Shown here in pieces: positions 1 through 6,237 of a stretch of 6,951 nt of DNA. Below the pieces are notes generated by a model that saw only the letters and a list, made by a program, of their open reading frames with translations, was not told the DNA's origin and ran no database searches. Source of the DNA: Beijerinckiaceae bacterium (lineage in GTDB: Bacteria > Pseudomonadota > Alphaproteobacteria > Rhizobiales > Beijerinckiaceae); assembly GCA_027346205.1 (NCBI GenBank), contig DAIESR010000523.1:1-6951 (forward strand), read 5' to 3'. The position numbers were made by a program, and so were the translations under genes. The stretch's first letter is position 1. Each line of letters begins with the position of its first letter.

Positions 1-53
1 AAGACCCGAACAATGTCATTTGACGCCTATGGCGGCAGCACCCTGCACCAAAG

Positions 54-737
54 TCAGGTAACTTCGGCGACGCACCCATCCTTCAGAGTCACGCGCCGGT
101 CCATCCGCGCCGCGAGATCCATATTGTGGGTCGCGAGAAGCACGGCGAGGCCCGTCTGCTCCACCAATGTCTCAAGCGCGCCGATGACGTGATCCGCGGT
201 CACGGGATCGAGATTGCCGGTCGGCTCATCGGCGAGCAGAATGCCCGGCGCATTGGCGACGGCGCGTGCGATCGCGACCCTTTGCTGTTCACCACCCGAT
301 AATTGCCCCGGCCTGTGCGCTGCGCGCTCGGCGAGACCGAGATAGGAGAGCAATTCCTCCGCCCGCTCCCGCGCCTCTTTGCGTGAAAGACCACTGATCA
401 TCTGCGGCAACATCACATTTTCCAGCGCCGAAAATTCGGGCAGCAAATGATGAAACTGGTAGACGAAGCCGATGGCATCGCGCCGCAAAGCCGTGCGCAT
501 ATCGTCTGGCATGTGCACCGTCGGCTGCGTCCCAATATAGACTTCTCCCTCGTCCGGCCGCTCCAGCAGGCCGGCGATGTGAAGAAGCGTCGACTTGCCT
601 GTGCCAGATTGCGCAACGAGCGCAACCGATTGTCCGGGAAAAAGCGCAAAATCGGCGCCGCGCAGCACGCTGAGGGAGGTCGCTCCCTGTTTGTAGCGAC
701 GTGCCACCTGGGCAAGCTGAAGAACGGGTTGCGTCAT
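54..737 (-). CDS. lolD: LolD, ATP-binding subunit of the lipoprotein-releasing ABC transporter
   Basis: Cytoplasmic ATPase that powers release of outer-membrane lipoproteins from the inner membrane to LolA, working with the LolC/E permease encoded just upstream. The 227-residue length is normal for LolD. Visible motifs are Walker A at 42-50 (AQSGTGKST), the Q-loop with Gln94 inside the LolD-like stretch [17 protein letters not shown], the ABC signature LSGGE at 146-150, Walker B ILLADE at 166-171 followed by PTGNLD, and the H-loop His204. The Walker A begins AQ instead of the usual Gly-Pro or Ala-Pro, but the GTGKST core is intact, so activity is expected. The ATG lies one base after the lolC stop (TGA-T-ATG) with only a weak Shine-Dalgarno, which suggests translational coupling. 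MacB- or FtsE-type ATPases are close relatives, but the lolC neighbour and the [13 protein letters not shown] stretch favour LolD. Confidence 0.95.
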   Translation of the reverse strand: MTQPVLQLAQVARRYKQGATSLSVLRGADFALFPGQSVALVAQSGTGKSTLLHIAGLLERPDEGEVYIGTQPTVHMPDDMRTALRRDAIGFVYQFHHLLPEFSALENVMLPQMISGLSRKEARERAEELLSYLGLAERAAHRPGQLSGGEQQRVAIARAVANAPGILLADEPTGNLDPVTADHVIGALETLVEQTGLAVLLATHNMDLAARMDRRVTLKDGCVAEVT

Positions 738-738
738 A

Positions 739-2007
739 TCACTCGTAACGCAGCGCTTCGACGGGATCGAGCCGCGCCGCGCGCCAGGACGGATAAATGG
801 TCGCCAAGATCGACAGGATCAATGTCATGCCGACGACAGAGGCGACATCGCGTGGATCGACAATGGCAGGAAGCTGAGACAGGAAATAGAGCTCAGCGGG
901 GAAGAAATTGGCATGGAGAAGTCGGTTCAAGAGCTGCCGGATCGTCTCGACATTGTCGGCAACCGCAAGGCCTAGGAGAAAGCCGGCAAATGTTCCAGCC
1001 ATGCCGATCGATGCGCCGGTGATCAGAAAAATCCGCATGATCGCCCCGCGCGTCGCCCCCATGGTGCGCAGGATCGCGATGTCGTGGCTCTTGTCTTTCA
1101 CCAGCATGATGAGCCCGGAGATGATGTTGAGCGCCGCGACGAGCACGATCAGCGTGAGGATGATGAACATGACATTGCGTTCGACATTGAGCGCGTCGAA
1201 GAAAGTGCGGTTGCGCTCGCGCCAGTCGGTCATGATGACCGGCCGCTTCACCGCCACCTGTATGGCTGCGCGCATGGCATCGATCTTCTCCGGATCATGC
1301 AGAAAGATTTCGATGACGCTGGCCTGCTTGTCCTTGTTGAAAAAGGCCTGCGCCTCGGGCAGCGGCAGATAGACGAAGATGCTGTCGAATTCCGCCATGC
1401 CGATCTGAAATATCGCAACGACGGGATAGGATTTTACGCGCGGCACGACACCAAAAGGCGTTTCCACGCCCGCGGCGGTGATGATCTTGATCTTGTCGCC
1501 CACGCGCAGATTGAGATTTTCCGCGAGCCGCGCGCCAATGGCGACGCCACCAGAGTTCTCAAATCCGTCAAGCGAACCGCTTTTCACATGGCCCGCAATG
1601 CCCGGCAGGTGCTTGATGTCAGCCCCCGAGACGCCGCGCACCAGCGCGCCGGCACCATTTTGAGCAAAAGAAGAGGAGGCGAAAGCCGAGCCCTCGACCA
1701 TCGGAATGGCAAGATCGACACCGGGGACGCTCGCGGCGCGTTTGGCCACGATGTCGTAATCGGTGAGCGGCGAATCCGCCGCCTGCAGGAAGATATGGCC
1801 ATTGATGCCGACGATCTTGTCGAGCAACTCCTTATGGAAGCCGTTCATGACCGACATGACGACGATCAAAGTGGCAACGCCAAGCATGATGCCGAAAAAG
1901 GAGAAGCCGGCGATAACGGAAACATAGCCTTCCGCACGTCGCGCGCGCAGATAGCGCGCTGCGATGATCCATTCGAACAAAGCGAAGGGACGCTTGGCCA
2001 CCGTCAA
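739..2007 (-). CDS. lolC: LolC/LolE-type permease of the lipoprotein-releasing ABC transporter
   Basis: Inner-membrane permease partner of LolD. With the TTG start chosen here it has 422 residues, typical of the family. Residues 11-60 hold the family N-terminus ([14 protein letters not shown], then [20 protein letters not shown]) with the first membrane segment at about 30-52. A periplasmic MacB-like domain follows to about 270, including [16 protein letters not shown] at 201-216. The FtsX-type domain has membrane segments near 280-303, 325-350 and 387-405 and ends in [17 protein letters not shown]. The reading frame is open upstream to an ATG at 2112, but that start would put 35 Arg-rich residues unlike the family before the conserved N-terminus and would overlap proS by 77 bases. 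TTG at 2007 has AAAAGGA seven bases upstream. GTG at 2001 is the alternative. Only one permease gene is present here; in alphaproteobacteria a single LolC/E-like protein may serve as both subunits, which this window cannot decide. Confidence 0.92.
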   Translation of the reverse strand: MTVAKRPFALFEWIIAARYLRARRAEGYVSVIAGFSFFGIMLGVATLIVVMSVMNGFHKELLDKIVGINGHIFLQAADSPLTDYDIVAKRAASVPGVDLAIPMVEGSAFASSSFAQNGAGALVRGVSGADIKHLPGIAGHVKSGSLDGFENSGGVAIGARLAENLNLRVGDKIKIITAAGVETPFGVVPRVKSYPVVAIFQIGMAEFDSIFVYLPLPEAQAFFNKDKQASVIEIFLHDPEKIDAMRAAIQVAVKRPVIMTDWRERNRTFFDALNVERNVMFIILTLIVLVAALNIISGLIMLVKDKSHDIAILRTMGATRGAIMRIFLITGASIGMAGTFAGFLLGLAVADNVETIRQLLNRLLHANFFPAELYFLSQLPAIVDPRDVASVVGMTLILSILATIYPSWRAARLDPVEALRYE

Positions 2008-2021
2008 TGCATGGTCCTTTT
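2008..2021 (-). promoter_or_regulatory. Ribosome binding site deciding the lolC TTG start
   Basis: On the minus strand AAAAGGA (2021-2015) lies seven bases before an in-frame TTG at 2007-2005. An ATG sits between them (2012-2010) but is in another frame and reaches a stop after two codons (ATG CAT TGA); that TGA overlaps the TTG. The placement supports TTG as the lolC start rather than the far-upstream ATG inside proS. Confidence 0.6.
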
Positions 2022-2035
2022 CTCTCCGAACCGGC

Positions 2036-3355
2036 TCAAGCCGTGAACTTGGCGATCGCCGCCTCGATCGACAGGTTTTCGCGCGCTCCAGTCGCGCGGG
2101 TCTTGATTTCAACGGTCCCCGCTGCGAGCCCCTTCGGTCCGATGATCAGCTGATAAGGCAATCCGATCATGTCCAAAGTGGCGAATTTCGCTCCAGGCCG
2201 CTCGTCCGTATCGTCATAGAGCACGTCGATCTTCGCCTTTTCGAGCGCCTGATAGATCTGCAAGGAGGCCGCGTCGGTGGCCGCATCGCCGACCTTCAGA
2301 TTGGCGATCCCAACGCGGAACGGCGCCACCTCCTCCGGCCAGATGATTCCAGCCTCGTCATGATTGGCCTCAATCAAGGCGCCGACGAGGCGAGAGACGC
2401 CGACGCCATAAGATCCGCCCATGAAGGGGCGCTCGACGCCATCGGGCCCAGCGATCAGTGATTTCATCGGCGTCGAATATTTGTCACCGAAATAGAACAC
2501 CTGCCCGACTTCCATGCCGCGCTTGTTGATGCGCTTGTCTTCCGGCGTCTCGCGCTCGAATCGCACGGCGTCATGCACATCCTCAGTGGCGGCATAGAGC
2601 GTCGTCCAGTCCTTCACGATCGGCTCGAGATCGCTATTATAATCGATGCCAGCATCCGGAATCGGCAGATCGAGAACATCGGCATTGCAATAGACGCCCG
2701 ATTCGCCGGTCTCCGCCAAGATAATGAATTCATGGCTGAGATCGCCGCCGATCGGCCCCGTCTCGGCCTGCATGGGAATGGCCTTCAGCCCCATGCGGGC
2801 AAAGATCCGCAGATAGGCGACGAACATGCGCCGATAGGAGCGCCGCGCCGCGGCCTCGTCGAGATCGAAGGAATAGGCGTCCTTCATCAGAAATTCGCGG
2901 CCGCGCATCACGCCGAAGCGCGGCCGCTGCTCGTCGCGGAATTTCCATTGGATATGGTAGAGGATCTTCGGCAGCTCGCGATAGCTTTTGACATAAGCGC
3001 GGAAGATCTCGGTGATCATGTCTTCATTGGTCGGTCCGTAGAGCAATTCGCGCTCATGCCGGTCGGTGATCCGCAGCATCTCCGGCCCGTAGGCGTCATA
3101 GCGGCCGGATTCGCGCCAAAGATCGGCGAGCTGCAAGGTCGGCATCAGAAGCTCGATCGCACCGGCCCGATCCATTTCCTCGCGCACGATCTGCGTTACT
3201 TTCTGCAGCACTTTGAAGCCGAGCGGCAACCAGGCATAGATGCCCGCCGCCTCTTGCCGGATCATGCCGGCGCGCAGCATCAAGCGATGCGAGACGATCT
3301 CGGCTTCCTTCGGCGTTTCGCGCAGGATAGGCAGAAAATAGCGGGAAAGACGCAT
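2036..3355 (-). CDS. proS: Prolyl-tRNA synthetase, short type without editing domain
   Basis: Cytoplasmic class II aminoacyl-tRNA synthetase that charges tRNA-Pro with proline. It has 439 residues, matching the short alphaproteobacterial and mitochondrial-like ProRS form. The longer bacterial form of about 570 residues carries a roughly 180-residue editing insertion between motifs 2 and 3, and that insertion is absent here. The catalytic core shows GPTNED at 107-112, motif 2 ([17 protein letters not shown], 139-155), the segment DLSHEF at 205-210 and motif 3 ([10 protein letters not shown], 313-322). The C-terminal anticodon-binding domain covers about 345-439. The ATG at 3355 begins the family N-terminus MRLSRYFLP, though no strong Shine-Dalgarno precedes it. 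It is the first gene of a probable proS-lolC-lolD operon. Loss of the editing domain means that mischarged Ala-tRNA-Pro would need a separate trans-editing protein, which is not seen in this window. Confidence 0.97.
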   Translation of the reverse strand: MRLSRYFLPILRETPKEAEIVSHRLMLRAGMIRQEAAGIYAWLPLGFKVLQKVTQIVREEMDRAGAIELLMPTLQLADLWRESGRYDAYGPEMLRITDRHERELLYGPTNEDMITEIFRAYVKSYRELPKILYHIQWKFRDEQRPRFGVMRGREFLMKDAYSFDLDEAAARRSYRRMFVAYLRIFARMGLKAIPMQAETGPIGGDLSHEFIILAETGESGVYCNADVLDLPIPDAGIDYNSDLEPIVKDWTTLYAATEDVHDAVRFERETPEDKRINKRGMEVGQVFYFGDKYSTPMKSLIAGPDGVERPFMGGSYGVGVSRLVGALIEANHDEAGIIWPEEVAPFRVGIANLKVGDAATDAASLQIYQALEKAKIDVLYDDTDERPGAKFATLDMIGLPYQLIIGPKGLAAGTVEIKTRATGARENLSIEAAIAKFTA

Positions 3356-3976
3356 GGCTATAGGGCTCGGCGGGAGGACGGACGGGCGACGGCCAGTATG
3401 GAGGGCAGGTTCAGAAAAATAGACATCCGGTCATCGTCCGAACGCGCTCCAACTCGTTAAATCGGCACTATCGCCTAAAACTGTGCCGGGCTCGCTTTTA
3501 ATCAGCGCCCGCACAATTGCAATGGGTAGGCAAAGCGCACGAGCGGCAAACAGGAGGGATTTCACCGATCCACTTGCGTTGGCGCGCGCGCAGGGCCCGC
3601 GACTTAAGCCCAGCCAAGGTTGATCGGGATCAATCAGATGAGCGGTCCGCCACGTTAAAGCGTTTTCCGACCGTATGGAATCATATGATCGAGAAGAAAA
3701 AGCTCAAAATCAATGTGTTGGAGCATCGCCGGCCTGCTGCTCGTCAACACGTCACAGAAGCTGGTCAGTCTCGCACCTACGCCGGTGATGGTCGTGCCCT
3801 GAACAACTCTGCACAAGGGACCACGAACATATGTTGGAGCAGGAGTCCAGTATTCACCCAAGTATCTATTTACCAAAGCGACAAGAACTCGCCTGTGCGA
3901 CAATTGCAGGCTATGCTACCCATCCACAAAAAGATAAAAATGAACTGATTTAACTATAGAGTGTCAAGTTTACGCT
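3356..3976. other. Intergenic region between divergent proS and acyltransferase genes
   Basis: This 621-base stretch must hold the promoters of both flanking genes, but I cannot point to a convincing -35/-10 pair for either. It contains the probable interspersed repeat at 3654-3726. To the right of that the DNA becomes noticeably richer in A and T (about 3830-3976) than the flanking genes. The open frames across it have no recognisable domain, atypical composition and no good ribosome site, so I treat it as non-coding. No tRNA or other RNA gene was recognised. Confidence 0.6.
3654..3726. repeat. Probable Rhizobiales-type interspersed intergenic repeat
   Basis: The stretch begins GTTAAAGCGTTTTCCGACCG, carries the 10-base palindrome ATCATATGAT at 3680-3689, continues through GAGAAGAAAAAGCTCAAAAT and ends in GAGCAT. 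This style (TTTTCCGA, an AATCATATGATCGAG core, and a GAGCAT end) resembles the many-copy intergenic elements I associate with Beijerinckiaceae and other Rhizobiales genomes. Only one copy is visible here, so the repeat status rests on recognition from memory. The boundaries are approximate. Confidence 0.5.
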
Positions 3977-5098
3977 ATGAATAAATCCATACGAATGCCT
4001 TGGGTGGATATGGCAAAAGGCCTGTCCATTATTCTCGTCGTGATGATGTACTCCGCATACAACACCGGCGAATATACCGGCGGCGTTGGTTTTCTGCACT
4101 ATGTCATCGGCTTTGCGACACCCTTCCGCATGCCCGAGTTCTTTCTCATCTCCGGTCTGTTTCTGTCGCAGGTGATCGACCGGCCGTGGCGCCGCTATGC
4201 CGATCAGCGCATCGTTCATTATTTCTATTTCTATGCCGTCTGGGCCTTCATCATGCTCGCCCTCAAGGTCGGCATTTTCGCGCGTGCACCGATCGATATG
4301 ATGCAGCAACTCGGCCTCGCCATAGTCGAGCCTTATGGCGTGCTCTGGTTCATCTATATGCTCGGCATTTTCGGCCTGACCGCCAAGCTCTTGTGGCAAT
4401 GGAAAGTGCCCGCCTATGTCGTCATTCCCCTGGCGGCTCTGCTGCAAATGGCCCAGATCGAGGCGCCTAGCTATGTCGTGACGCAATTTGCGGCCTATTT
4501 CGCTTTCTTCTATGTCGGATTTGTCGCCGCGCCGCTGGTTTTTCGCATCGTCGCATGGACCAACGAACATCTCGCATGGGCGCTCGCCGGCCTTGCGGTA
4601 TGGGCCTTGACCGACTGGCTTCTCGTCTTTTCGCCGGGCCATGCGATTCTACCGAGCCGCACGCAAATGGGGCTCGCCGCTCTGCCCCCGTTGCATTTTG
4701 TGCTCGCGGTCATGGGTGCGCTGGCGCTCTGCATCATCGGTGGGCTTCTCTTGAAGCTCCATTTCATGAACTGGTTGAGATGGCTCGGCGAGCATTCGCT
4801 CGTCGTCTATGTCGCCTTCACCATTCCGATGTCGCTGTTTCGCGCCTTCGCGTTGAAGACGGGTTTCATCACCGACACGGGTGGGCTGAGCTTCGCTGTT
4901 CTCGTCGTGTCGATCACCACGCCAGTTTTGCTTTATTTCCTGGTGCAGAGGATCGGCTATGGGCGCTTCCTGTTCGAACGGCCTGCCTGGGCACGGATCG
5001 CGGAGAACCGTCCATCTGTCACGCCTGATGCCTTGGTCGCAACGACTGCAATGCCCGCAGCGCCCAAATTCACGAGCTTCAAAGCGCCAGCCGAGTAG
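3977..5098 (+). CDS. Acyltransferase-3 family integral membrane protein
   Basis: Polytopic inner-membrane protein of 373 residues. Family members move acyl groups onto sugars, glucans or lipids, and the substrate here cannot be read from sequence. The N-terminus MPWVDMAKGLSIILVVMMYS (7-26) is the family's first membrane segment. ATPFRMPEFFLISGLFL (47-63) is the conserved Arg-containing second block. About ten hydrophobic segments are spread from residue 13 to about 325, including WLGEHSLVVYVAF (269-281). The tail from about 335 is Pro/Ala-rich and probably cytoplasmic. Family members usually have His two residues before the end of the first segment (MMHS or similar); here it is Tyr25, codon TAC at 4049-4051, which could impair or change activity. 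ATG 3977 has no clear Shine-Dalgarno, and Met7 (codon at 3995) is an alternative start. It is transcribed away from proS and stands alone on the plus strand. Confidence 0.85.
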   Translation: MNKSIRMPWVDMAKGLSIILVVMMYSAYNTGEYTGGVGFLHYVIGFATPFRMPEFFLISGLFLSQVIDRPWRRYADQRIVHYFYFYAVWAFIMLALKVGIFARAPIDMMQQLGLAIVEPYGVLWFIYMLGIFGLTAKLLWQWKVPAYVVIPLAALLQMAQIEAPSYVVTQFAAYFAFFYVGFVAAPLVFRIVAWTNEHLAWALAGLAVWALTDWLLVFSPGHAILPSRTQMGLAALPPLHFVLAVMGALALCIIGGLLLKLHFMNWLRWLGEHSLVVYVAFTIPMSLFRAFALKTGFITDTGGLSFAVLVVSITTPVLLYFLVQRIGYGRFLFERPAWARIAENRPSVTPDALVATTAMPAAPKFTSFKAPAE

Positions 5099-5105
5099 TC
5101 CCTTC

Positions 5106-5146
5106 CGTCAGCGACCAAAGCCTCATGCCCTGGCAGGTCGCTGACG
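5106..5146. terminator. Inverted repeat between convergent genes, possible bidirectional terminator
   Basis: CGTCAGCGACC at 5106-5116 is matched perfectly by GGTCGCTGACG at 5136-5146, giving an 11-bp GC-rich stem with a 19-base loop. It begins 7 bases after the acyltransferase stop and lies 23 bases beyond the end of the convergent CusF-like gene, where a terminator serving both strands would be expected. Neither side has a clear T-run, so it is not a textbook intrinsic terminator. Confidence 0.55.
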
Positions 5147-5169
5147 AGTATAGCCGCAAAACCCCGCCG

Positions 5170-5466
5170 CTATTTGGCTTTTTCGATTTTCGTGATCGTA
5201 AAATGCCCGTTCAGTTTTTCAGTGTCGAACCTGATCCGGTCGCCAGCTTTGAGGCCCTTCAACATCGAAGGATCGGCAACGCGGTAGATCATCGTCATGC
5301 CCTCATCCATGTCGAACTTCTTGATCGGCCCATGCTTGAGGGTGACCTTGCCTTGCGCTTCATCGACCTTCTTCACCTCGCCGGCATAAGGCTCCGTCGC
5401 GAAAGCATGTGGCACGACCGCAAGAGCGCTGAGCGTGCTCAGGAAAATCATTGATGTGAGCTTCAT
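5170..5466 (-). CDS. CusF-like periplasmic copper-binding protein
   Basis: Small secreted protein of 98 residues, likely a periplasmic Cu(I) or Ag(I) carrier. Residues 1-24 form a signal peptide (basic start, SMIFLSTLSALAVV core, cleavage expected after AFA). The mature part is a single OB-fold domain of the CusF type with KHGPIKKFDMDEGMTMIYRV at 44-63. The likely metal ligands are His45, Met57 and Met59, with Met53 at the position of the Trp that caps copper in E. coli CusF. The His-to-Met spacing is one residue longer than in E. coli CusF. The frame extends five codons upstream to an ATG at 5481, but ATG 5466 is preferred because GGAGGT lies directly upstream of it and the signal peptide begins there. 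It follows the cupredoxin gene by 32 bases and is probably co-transcribed with it. The fold assignment is from motif recognition. Confidence 0.85.
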   Translation of the reverse strand: MKLTSMIFLSTLSALAVVPHAFATEPYAGEVKKVDEAQGKVTLKHGPIKKFDMDEGMTMIYRVADPSMLKGLKAGDRIRFDTEKLNGHFTITKIEKAK

Positions 5467-5476
5467 CCTTACCTCC
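5467..5476 (-). promoter_or_regulatory. Strong ribosome binding site for the CusF-like gene
   Basis: GGAGGT (5476-5471, minus strand) ends four bases before ATG 5466. The upstream in-frame ATG pair at 5481 and 5478 would place this Shine-Dalgarno inside the coding region, so the site argues for the shorter 98-residue product. Confidence 0.75.
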
Positions 5477-5498
5477 ATCATCGAAACAGGAGAGCGGT

Positions 5499-6020
5499 TT
5501 ATTTCACCATCACCGTGCCATGCATGCCCGCTTCGTAATGACCGGGGATCAGGCAGGCGAACTCAAATGTTCCAGGCTTTGAAAAACGCCAAAGGATCTC
5601 AGTCGACTTTCCAGGGGCCAATGTCTTCATGTTTGGATCGTCATGCTCCATCTCCGGATTCTTCGCCATTTCGGCCTTGTGCTTGGCATTGTCCGCCTGA
5701 GTGTCGAGTATGAATTCATGCGTCGACTTGCCCGTGTTGCTGATTTCGAAGCGAACCTGTTCGCCTCTCTTCACGGCCAGCGCGTTCGGAGTAAAACCCA
5801 TGCTGCCGTCTGAATGTTCTTGAATCATCACCTTAACGACACGCGCTGGCTTGCTCGGATCACCTGGCTGACCGACGGCGAAACTCTCATGTTCATGTTC
5901 ATGCTCCTGTTCATGCTCATGCTCACGTGCCTGTACGGGCTGGCTCATGGCAAATGCCGCTGTGAGACCAAATACCACTGCGAAACGCTTTACCGCTGCC
6001 GGCGGGTTGTTCAAACGCAT
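5499..6020 (-). CDS. Secreted cupredoxin (type 1 copper protein) with His/Glu-rich N-terminus
   Basis: Periplasmic blue-copper-type protein of 173 residues. A signal peptide covers 1-31 (basic KR, hydrophobic FAVVFGLTAAFAM, cleavage after VQA). An alternating His/Glu stretch follows at 33-45 and could bind extra metal. The cupredoxin domain is at about 60-173. Its type 1 copper ligands are readable: His101 in STHEF, and Cys156, His161 and Met166 in CLIPGHYEAGM, with the C-X4-H-X4-M spacing of plastocyanin or pseudoazurin-like proteins. A linker at 110-131 (KHKAEMAKNPEMEHDD) is rich in His, Met and acidic residues. The ATG has AAAGGA eight bases upstream. Neighbours are a multicopper oxidase upstream and a CusF-like protein downstream, so a role in copper tolerance or as an electron or copper shuttle is likely. 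Which of these applies cannot be told from the sequence. Confidence 0.92.
   Translation of the reverse strand: MRLNNPPAAVKRFAVVFGLTAAFAMSQPVQAREHEHEQEHEHEHESFAVGQPGDPSKPARVVKVMIQEHSDGSMGFTPNALAVKRGEQVRFEISNTGKSTHEFILDTQADNAKHKAEMAKNPEMEHDDPNMKTLAPGKSTEILWRFSKPGTFEFACLIPGHYEAGMHGTVMVK
5886..5924 (-). repeat. In-frame hexanucleotide-like repeat coding for His-Glu units
   Basis: Thirteen codons (residues 33-45 of the cupredoxin) alternate GAG/GAA with CAT, interrupted once by CAG (Gln38). The near-perfect six-base period gives an HE-repeat just after the signal peptide. Tandem repeats of this kind can change length by slippage in steps of six bases without shifting the frame. Confidence 0.8.
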
Positions 6021-6034
6021 CTCGATGTTCCTTT
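6021..6034 (-). promoter_or_regulatory. Ribosome binding site of the cupredoxin gene
   Basis: AAAGGA (6034-6029, minus strand) lies eight bases before ATG 6020. This supports the annotated start, which also begins a standard signal peptide. Confidence 0.65.
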
Positions 6035-6048
6035 CGTTGCATTAGATC

Positions 6049-6091
6049 ACGTTCATGACTTTGGACTGAATCAATCCAAAGTCATGAACGT
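6049..6091. repeat. Perfect 17-bp inverted repeat upstream of the cupredoxin gene
   Basis: ACGTTCATGACTTTGGA (6049-6065) and TCCAAAGTCATGAACGT (6075-6091) are perfect reverse complements separated by nine bases. Allowing one mismatch, the dyad extends to 6045-6095 (GAT opposite ATC). Its near edge is 28 bases from the cupredoxin ATG. A weak -10-like TCTAAT (6046-6041, minus strand) sits at that edge. No T-run follows on either strand. It could be an operator, an RNA hairpin between the oxidase and cupredoxin genes, or an intergenic palindromic element; the sequence alone does not decide. Confidence 0.75.
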
Positions 6092-6112
6092 AATCGATTC
6101 CAAATAGATAGA

Positions 6113-6135
6113 GCATGTCCTTTGTCGGGACATGC
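6113..6135. repeat. Short palindrome, possibly a remnant of an interspersed palindromic element
   Basis: GCATGTCC (6113-6120) pairs perfectly with GGACATGC (6128-6135) around a seven-base loop, tttgtcg. The outer context (TAGAGCATGTCCTTTGTCG before the centre and GGGACATGCCCTAG after) resembles the GAGCAT-ended palindromic repeats of Rhizobiales, here in a short form. Lying between the oxidase stop and the cupredoxin start, it could also act as a transcript-stabilising or attenuating hairpin. Confidence 0.5.
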
Positions 6136-6237
6136 CCTAGTATCCGCCGTCATTGAACCACGAGTCAGACACTGACCGGGTTCAAAGATGAAAAGCGGAT
6201 ACGTCCAATAAATGCGACGTATCATAGATCCCCGATA

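Noticed and set aside
1..53. Possible start of a further operon gene (ATG at 19, minus strand)
   Set aside because: Only six codons are visible (MTLFGS), there is no good ribosome site, and nothing is recognisable. dnaE often follows lolD in relatives but cannot be supported here.
1084..2046. 320-codon plus-strand frame opposite lolC
   Set aside because: It is antisense to a clear permease gene. Long antisense frames are common in GC-rich DNA, and this one is rich in Arg, His and Asp with no domain.
2573..3460. 295-codon plus-strand frame opposite proS
   Set aside because: It is antisense to unambiguous ProRS motifs, and its composition is typical of a shadow frame.
3483..3514. Imperfect inverted repeat GTGCCGGGC / GCCCGCAC
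   Set aside because: Eight pairs with a bulge and a 15-base loop in GC-rich DNA is within chance, and it lacks a T-run or a regulatory context.
3655..3903. 82-codon minus-strand open frame in the same gap
   Set aside because: Its C-terminal quarter is the same repeat read on the other strand, and the rest matches nothing I know. It is probably the source of false hypothetical proteins.
3517..3948. 143-codon plus-strand open frame in the proS-acyltransferase gap
   Set aside because: It has no recognisable domain, and its middle is a translation of the probable interspersed repeat. It lacks coding-like composition and a good ribosome site at the ATG.
3932..3960. Promoter for the acyltransferase gene with TATAGA at 3955-3960
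   Set aside because: No -35-like hexamer lies at suitable spacing; the A/T-rich stretch alone is not enough.
3950..4642. 230-codon minus-strand frame opposite the acyltransferase gene
   Set aside because: The plus strand encodes a coherent membrane protein with family blocks; this frame is a charged, low-information shadow.
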